Origin: Silanimonas sp.
GTDB lineage: Bacteria; Pseudomonadota; Gammaproteobacteria; Xanthomonadales; Xanthomonadaceae
Length of the DNA stretch: 64,000 nt
Assembly (NCBI RefSeq): GCF_027530345.1
Contig: NZ_JAPZQK010000018.1
Coordinates: forward strand, 186,001-250,000
Reading direction: 5' to 3'
Every line of letters starts with the position of its first letter. The stretch's first letter is position 1. The notes under the pieces are model-generated. The model searched no databases, was not told the origin of the DNA, and saw only the letters and a list, made by a program, of their open reading frames with translations. The position numbers and the translations under genes were made by a program. Of the stretch, positions 59,063 through 64,000 are shown one piece after another.

Positions 59063-60403
59063 TCAGTACGGCTGCGGCAGTGCCGCCAGATCCTGCATGG
59101 CCACCATCGTGCGCTTCAGCAGCGCGCGATCAGCGTCCGAAGTGAGGTCCAGCGGACGGGCGTGTACGGACGGGTTGTCCACCAGCCGACGCGGCACGCC
59201 GATGTCCTCGACGCGCGGCGTTTCCCCCTCGTAGCGCAGGACACTCGGCGTCGCGCTGTTGTCGTTGACATTGACGGCCATCACGGCCCCGTCATAGCGG
59301 GCCTGCGCCCGCGGCACCGGCGTATGGGCGATGACGAGCTGGCGCACCCCGAAGTGGGCGAGCACCCGCTCGACATGCGCGGCATCGGCCTGCGCGTAGC
59401 GACCTTCGACCGCCTGGAGCAGACCGCGGTACTGGGTGACGCCATCGGGCAGAAAGACACTGTCCAGGGCCGGTGTCGGCGTGGTGTTCGCGCCGCTCCA
59501 GTAAGCGCGGCTGGCCGCGTTCAGCGCATTCACACTGAGTCCGCGATCCAGCACCGCCGGGCTGATTCCCCCGTGCACGAAGAGCACCTCGCCCAGCTGC
59601 AGGGCGACCGGGCGGGAGCGCAGCCAATCGCCCAGCACGGTGCCGCGCGCGAACGGTTCGGCGTACCCACCCAACGCTTGCAGCGCGTGGCGATGATCGG
59701 GATGGGCGCGCGAGATGTTGGCCGCCAGAACGTACTGCTCGTGGTTGCCCAACACCAGATTCAGGGCACCGCCGGCGTCCGCCGCCTCGCCCGCAAGGCG
59801 GTAGAGCGTCCACAGCACCGCATGCACGTCGCGCGCGCGATCCACCACGTCACCGAGAACCACGAGATGGCCGTTACCGAACGCCCAGCGGCCCTCGGCG
59901 TTCACGATGCCCATGCGCGGCAGCGCCTCGTCGAGGAAGGCCGCATTGCCTTCCAGGTCGCTGAGCACCGCCACCTTGGCCGGCATCGGCAGGACATCCG
60001 GCAGCATCGGCGGCGCGCGAAGCGCAATTCGGTGCGTCGTGCCAGCGCAGGGAACGTCGAGGCTCTCCCCTGCACCGTCGCGTTCCTCCACCCGCCCCTC
60101 GCAGAACCAGTGCGCCCGCCAACGCCCCTCCGGCCCACGCCGCACGATCGGGCCATCCAACCACCCGGTGAAGCGGGCATCCGTCTCTGCCGTTCCGCCG
60201 TAGGCATGGATGGCAATGCCCTGGCTATCGGCCAGCGGCAGGGGCACGTTGATGCGCGAATGCGCACCGCCCTCGGTAATCTCGACGTTCAGACTGGCGA
60301 GCATCCCGCCTGTCAGTACCGCCGGCACGAGCACGGTAATGCCCAGCCCCCAGAGCCAGATTCTGCGCTTTCCTTTCATGCGAACCTCCTTGTGATTGTC
60401 CAT
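59063..60403 (-). CDS. Membrane-anchored calcineurin-like metallophosphoesterase
   Basis: VLSDLEGN, VVLGDVVDRARD, LVLGNHEQY, VHGG metal-binding motifs; start may be MKGKRRIW (60379). Confidence 0.83.
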   Translation of the reverse strand: MDNHKEVRMKGKRRIWLWGLGITVLVPAVLTGGMLASLNVEITEGGAHSRINVPLPLADSQGIAIHAYGGTAETDARFTGWLDGPIVRRGPEGRWRAHWFCEGRVEERDGAGESLDVPCAGTTHRIALRAPPMLPDVLPMPAKVAVLSDLEGNAAFLDEALPRMGIVNAEGRWAFGNGHLVVLGDVVDRARDVHAVLWTLYRLAGEAADAGGALNLVLGNHEQYVLAANISRAHPDHRHALQALGGYAEPFARGTVLGDWLRSRPVALQLGEVLFVHGGISPAVLDRGLSVNALNAASRAYWSGANTTPTPALDSVFLPDGVTQYRGLLQAVEGRYAQADAAHVERVLAHFGVRQLVIAHTPVPRAQARYDGAVMAVNVNDNSATPSVLRYEGETPRVEDIGVPRRLVDNPSVHARPLDLTSDADRALLKRTMVAMQDLAALPQPY

Positions 60404-60420
60404 TCGTCAGCCGCGGCAAT

Positions 60421-61590
60421 TCACGACGCGCGGTTTCTCCACGCCGCCAGCACTTCCGCCTCGCGCTCGGCGCTGATGCCGGCGCGCAGCGGCGCATTCC
60501 GCCGCTCCTCGGGTTGGGCCGCGAACCACGCCTGCGTGGCCTCGACGGTGTCGGCCAAGCTGCGGAACGTGAGCCCGGCAGCGACGGCCTTGGCATGGCT
60601 GCGCGTGTGGAAACCCGCGCTCTCGCCCTGCCCCGGCACCCACACCGGCATATCGCCCCACGGGCTGACCTCCTGCGCCATCAAGAACTCGGTCGGTACC
60701 CAATGGAGCCGCGCACCGGCCGTGGTGCTGGCACGGATGCCGTACAGCAGGCCGGCCATGTCGAGGGCCTCGTCCGGACCGAAGGCGTTGAAGGCGCCCG
60801 TCGCCCCGGCTTCGGCGACACGGACCATCCACTCGCCGAGATCGCGCGAATCGATGTAGCGGATGGGATCGCGTCCGTCGCCCGGGCACAGCACCTCGCC
60901 GCCCTTGGCGAACCGCATCGGCCAGTAGGTGAACCGGTCGGTCTCGTCACCGGGCCCGACGATCAGGCCCGGGCGAATGATCGTGGCGGCGTCGCCGAAG
61001 TGCTTGAGCGTCTCCGCTTCCGTCGCGGCCTTGAGGCCAGCGAACTTGCCCATGTCGGCGCGCAGGCTGGTCATCGTCTCGGCCATCGGATCGCCGTCAA
61101 AGGTCGCCAAGGCCGCCGTCTCGTCCTGGCCCGGCGTGGCGTCGTCGGCGTAAGCCGAGAGGCTCGACACCATCATGTAGCCGCCCACATGGCCCTTCAG
61201 AACGGCGGCGGCGTCGCGGATCCAGTGCGGCACGCTGCTCGGGTTGTCGATGCAGAGGTCCCAGCGGCGACCCTTGGCGACTTCAGCGGCGAGGCTCTTG
61301 TAGTCGTTGACGTCGCGATCGCCGAGCAACTGCTCGACATGGCCGGGCCATTCACGCTGCTTACGGCCGCGGTTGAAGATCGTCACCTCATGGCCGCGCG
61401 ACAGCGCGTAGGCCACCTGGTGCGGGCCCGTGAGCCCCGTGCCGCCGAGGATCAGGATCGAGAGCTTGCGCGTGGCGTTGCGGGTCTCGCCCGGGGCGGC
61501 GCCCGACGATTGGGCGCGGCCCGCACCAGCCAGCGTCACCGCGGCGGCAAGGGCACCGAGTTTCAGGACGTCACGACGTTCGATCGACAT
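60421..61590 (-). CDS. NAD-dependent epimerase/dehydratase with twin-arginine-type signal
   Basis: 389 aa; MSIERRDVLKLGALAAAVTLAGAG; LILGGTGLTGPHQVAYALSRGHEVTIFNRG Rossmann motif. Confidence 0.83.
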   Translation of the reverse strand: MSIERRDVLKLGALAAAVTLAGAGRAQSSGAAPGETRNATRKLSILILGGTGLTGPHQVAYALSRGHEVTIFNRGRKQREWPGHVEQLLGDRDVNDYKSLAAEVAKGRRWDLCIDNPSSVPHWIRDAAAVLKGHVGGYMMVSSLSAYADDATPGQDETAALATFDGDPMAETMTSLRADMGKFAGLKAATEAETLKHFGDAATIIRPGLIVGPGDETDRFTYWPMRFAKGGEVLCPGDGRDPIRYIDSRDLGEWMVRVAEAGATGAFNAFGPDEALDMAGLLYGIRASTTAGARLHWVPTEFLMAQEVSPWGDMPVWVPGQGESAGFHTRSHAKAVAAGLTFRSLADTVEATQAWFAAQPEERRNAPLRAGISAEREAEVLAAWRNRAS

Positions 61591-61683
61591 GGTTCACTCC
61601 GCGTTGGGATCGCCAGGTTGGGGACCCCGCGATCCTCCGCCTTCCCCCAACGGCAAGCCCGTGCCGGAAGTTACACTCGGCCC

Positions 61684-62403
61684 ATGGGCGCGCTGACCGA
61701 CATCCGGGTGTACCTGACGCAGGCACACGCCTGCGGCTATTGGCCCGACCGGCAGGCCCGCGACCTCGTGCTGGACCCACAGGAACCCGCCCTCGCCGCG
61801 GTCTACGAGCCCGCGCTGGCGCTCGGCTTCCGCCGCTCCGGCCGCCACGTCTATCGCCCCCATTGCGGCAGCTGCGGCGCCTGCCTGCCGATCCGCCTGC
61901 CGGTGGCCCGCTTCCAGCCCGACCGCACGCAACGGCGCATCGCCAAGCGCAACGCCGACCTTGTCATGACCGTCGGCCCGGCCCGGCGCAGTGACGAGCT
62001 GTTCGACCTGTACGCGCGTTACCTCGGCGCCCGCCACCCCGACAGCCCGATGGCGGAGCCGACCCACGAGGAGTTCGACCAGTTCCTTATTGGTGACTGG
62101 AGCCCGACGCGCTTCTTCGAATGGCGGCTGGATGGCCGGCTGGTCGCGGTTGCGGTCACCGATGTCACGGCGAACGCGCTTTCCGCGGTGTACACCTTCT
62201 TCGATCCCGCGCAGGAGCACCGCAGCCTCGGCACGCAGGCGATCCTCGGGCAGATCGCATGGGCCGCCGCGACGGCGCGCCCGCACCTCTACCTCGGGTT
62301 CTGGCTGAAAGGCCACCCGAAGATGGACTACAAACGCCGCTTCCAGCCGCTCGAACGGCTTTGGAACGGCCACTGGATTGCTTTCGATGAGGATCGTGAA
62401 TGA
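61684..62403 (+). CDS. bpt: Aspartate/glutamate leucyltransferase (bacterial ATE family)
   Basis: MGALTDIRVYLTQAHACGYWPDRQARDLVLDP; YRPHCGSCGACLPIRLPV; GFWLKGHPKMDYKRRFQP. Confidence 0.93.
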   Translation: MGALTDIRVYLTQAHACGYWPDRQARDLVLDPQEPALAAVYEPALALGFRRSGRHVYRPHCGSCGACLPIRLPVARFQPDRTQRRIAKRNADLVMTVGPARRSDELFDLYARYLGARHPDSPMAEPTHEEFDQFLIGDWSPTRFFEWRLDGRLVAVAVTDVTANALSAVYTFFDPAQEHRSLGTQAILGQIAWAAATARPHLYLGFWLKGHPKMDYKRRFQPLERLWNGHWIAFDEDRE

Positions 62404-63644
62404 GGGTTTTCTTCCGTGCCGCGTTGGCGGCGCTGGGTTTGGCGACACTGATGGCCGGTTGCGCGACACCCCCCGCCATGGTTGATCAATCGGCTCCGCT
62501 GCGCGTCGCCACGTACAACGTTTCGCTCTACGCCGAAGTGGCGGACGGCGTTCGCGCGCGTCTGGCCGGAGGCCACGATGCCAAGGCACGGCACATCGCG
62601 GCGGTGATCCAGCGCCAGCGCCCGGACCTGCTGCTGCTCAACGAGTTCGACTACGACGCGAAGGGCGCCTTGGCCGACGTGTTCCAGCGCGAGTACCTCG
62701 AGGTCGGCCAGCACGGCGAATCGCCGATCCGCTACCCGTACCGCTACTTCGCGCCGGTGAACACCGGCGAGCCCAGTGGCATGGACCTCAACGGCGACGG
62801 GCGCATCGGCGGCCCGGGGCGCCTGCACGGCGAGGATGCCTTCGGCTACGGCCTGCACCCGGGCCAATACGGGATGCTCGTGCTGTCGCGCCATCCCATC
62901 GATGTCGCCTCGGCACGCACTTTCCAGACGCTCTTGTGGTCAGCGATGCCGGGCGCGCGCCGCCCGAAGCATCCAAGCACCGGCCGCTGGTGGCACGACG
63001 ACACGGTGTGGCCGAAGCTCCGGCTCTCGTCGAAATCGCATTGGGACGTGCCCGTGCAGACACCGAGCGGCGTCGTGCATTTCCTCGTCTCGCATCCGAC
63101 GCCGCCGGTGTTCGACGGCCCCGAGGACCGCAACGGCCTGCGCAACGCCGACGAACTCACGCTCTGGCGCCACTACCTCGATGATCGCGACGCCGGTTGG
63201 CTGTGCGACGACCAGGGCCGCTGCGGCGGCTTGCCGGCCGAAGCGCGTTTCGTCATCGCCGGCGACCTCAACAACGACCCCACCGATGGCGACGGCCACC
63301 AGGAAGCCATCATCGAACTGATCGAGCACCCGCGCGTGCTCCGGCACGCTTTTCCAACCAGCGAAGGCGCCGCTCAGAGCGCCCGCGAACGCGGCGGTGC
63401 CAATCTTCGCCATCGCGGCAACCCGGCGCAGGACACCAGCCAGTTCGGCGGTGCCAGCGGCAACCTGCACCTCGACTTCGTGCTGCCCTCGGTGGGCTTG
63501 CAGATCACCGGCAGCGGCGTGTTCTGGCCGCTGAAGGGACAGCTCGGTGCTGACTGGGTCGGTGCCAGCGACCATCGGATGGTGTGGCTGGACCTCGAAA
63601 TGGCCGACATCGCGACGGCGGCGAACGCAGGGCCCGCCCGATGA
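62400..63644 (+). CDS. Endonuclease/exonuclease/phosphatase-family lipoprotein
   Basis: 414 aa; lipobox LMAGC; LRVATYNVSLYAE, PDLLLLNEFDY, VIAGDLNNDP, SDHRMVWLDLE. Confidence 0.82.
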   Translation: MRVFFRAALAALGLATLMAGCATPPAMVDQSAPLRVATYNVSLYAEVADGVRARLAGGHDAKARHIAAVIQRQRPDLLLLNEFDYDAKGALADVFQREYLEVGQHGESPIRYPYRYFAPVNTGEPSGMDLNGDGRIGGPGRLHGEDAFGYGLHPGQYGMLVLSRHPIDVASARTFQTLLWSAMPGARRPKHPSTGRWWHDDTVWPKLRLSSKSHWDVPVQTPSGVVHFLVSHPTPPVFDGPEDRNGLRNADELTLWRHYLDDRDAGWLCDDQGRCGGLPAEARFVIAGDLNNDPTDGDGHQEAIIELIEHPRVLRHAFPTSEGAAQSARERGGANLRHRGNPAQDTSQFGGASGNLHLDFVLPSVGLQITGSGVFWPLKGQLGADWVGASDHRMVWLDLEMADIATAANAGPAR

Positions 63645-64000
63645 GGGCTCGCCTCGTGGCCGCAGCCATCGCGTCCGTCCTGCTTGCCCTGCCTACGATG
63701 GCCCAGGCCGGCGAGCGCGCCCAGCAGCGGCTGGTGGAGCGTCATGCGGAAGCCCTCGCCTTCCCCGCGCTGATCGACCGCTGCCGCACCTTGCCCCAGT
63801 TCCGGGAGGCGCCGTTCGACGCCGAGCTCGCGCAATGGCGACAGCGGCGCGCCGGGACGCTCGCCGAAGCCGCCGCGCTGGTGGAACGCGTCGCCGCCGC
63901 GCAATCGCAGTCCCGCGAGAGCATCGATGCTGCGATCCGCGAGCAGGCCGAGCGCCAGCACGCCGGTGCCGATGCGGAAACGCTCGCCTACACCTGCGAA
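63641..64000 (+). CDS. Hypothetical secreted protein, truncated by window end
   Basis: ATGA overlap with the preceding gene; signal peptide MRARLVAAAIASVLLALPTMAQAGE; open to the end of the window. Confidence 0.6.
   Translation, partial: MRARLVAAAIASVLLALPTMAQAGERAQQRLVERHAEALAFPALIDRCRTLPQFREAPFDAELAQWRQRRAGTLAEAAALVERVAAAQSQSRESIDAAIREQAERQHAGADAETLAYTCE

Overview
The window is a high-GC chromosomal segment with the gene content and order of a Lysobacterales/Xanthomonadaceae-type gammaproteobacterium (taxonomy inferred, not searched). It is densely coding and consists mostly of conserved blocks. (1) ~0.2-12.9 kb: a bepA-like M48 protease, then phoB-phoR-ppk1-ppx, a PhoD-like phosphatase plus TonB-dependent receptor, and a divergent glycosyltransferase plus PAP2 phosphatase. 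Pho-box-like 11-bp-spaced GTCA repeats occur before phoB and in the TonB-receptor/glycosyltransferase divergent intergenic. (2) ~12.9-18.3 kb: GNAT, DUF885, rlmJ, a REC-REC-GGEEF diguanylate cyclase and an unrecognised ORF. (3) ~18.3-27.4 kb: tRNA-fMet-rimP-nusA-infB-rbfA-truB-rpsO-pnp, on the minus strand. (4) ~27.5-42.4 kb: the complete 14-gene nuoA-N complex I operon, then tRNA-Leu(GAG), secG and tpiA. (5) ~44-61.6 kb: a frameshifted SDR gene, a 2OG-Fe(II) oxygenase, glmM, accD, trpA/B/F, truA, fimV, asd, aroC, prmB, SCO1-like, psd, a metallophosphoesterase and a Tat-signal epimerase. (6) ~61.7-64 kb: bpt, an EEP-family lipoprotein and a truncated ORF. I saw no CRISPR array, prophage, IS element or rRNA. 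The most interesting leads are the putative phosphate-starvation lipid-remodelling/scavenging module, the PleD-like protein whose REC1 lacks its phosphoacceptor, the SDR frameshift, and leader structures upstream of rimP-nusA and rpsO.
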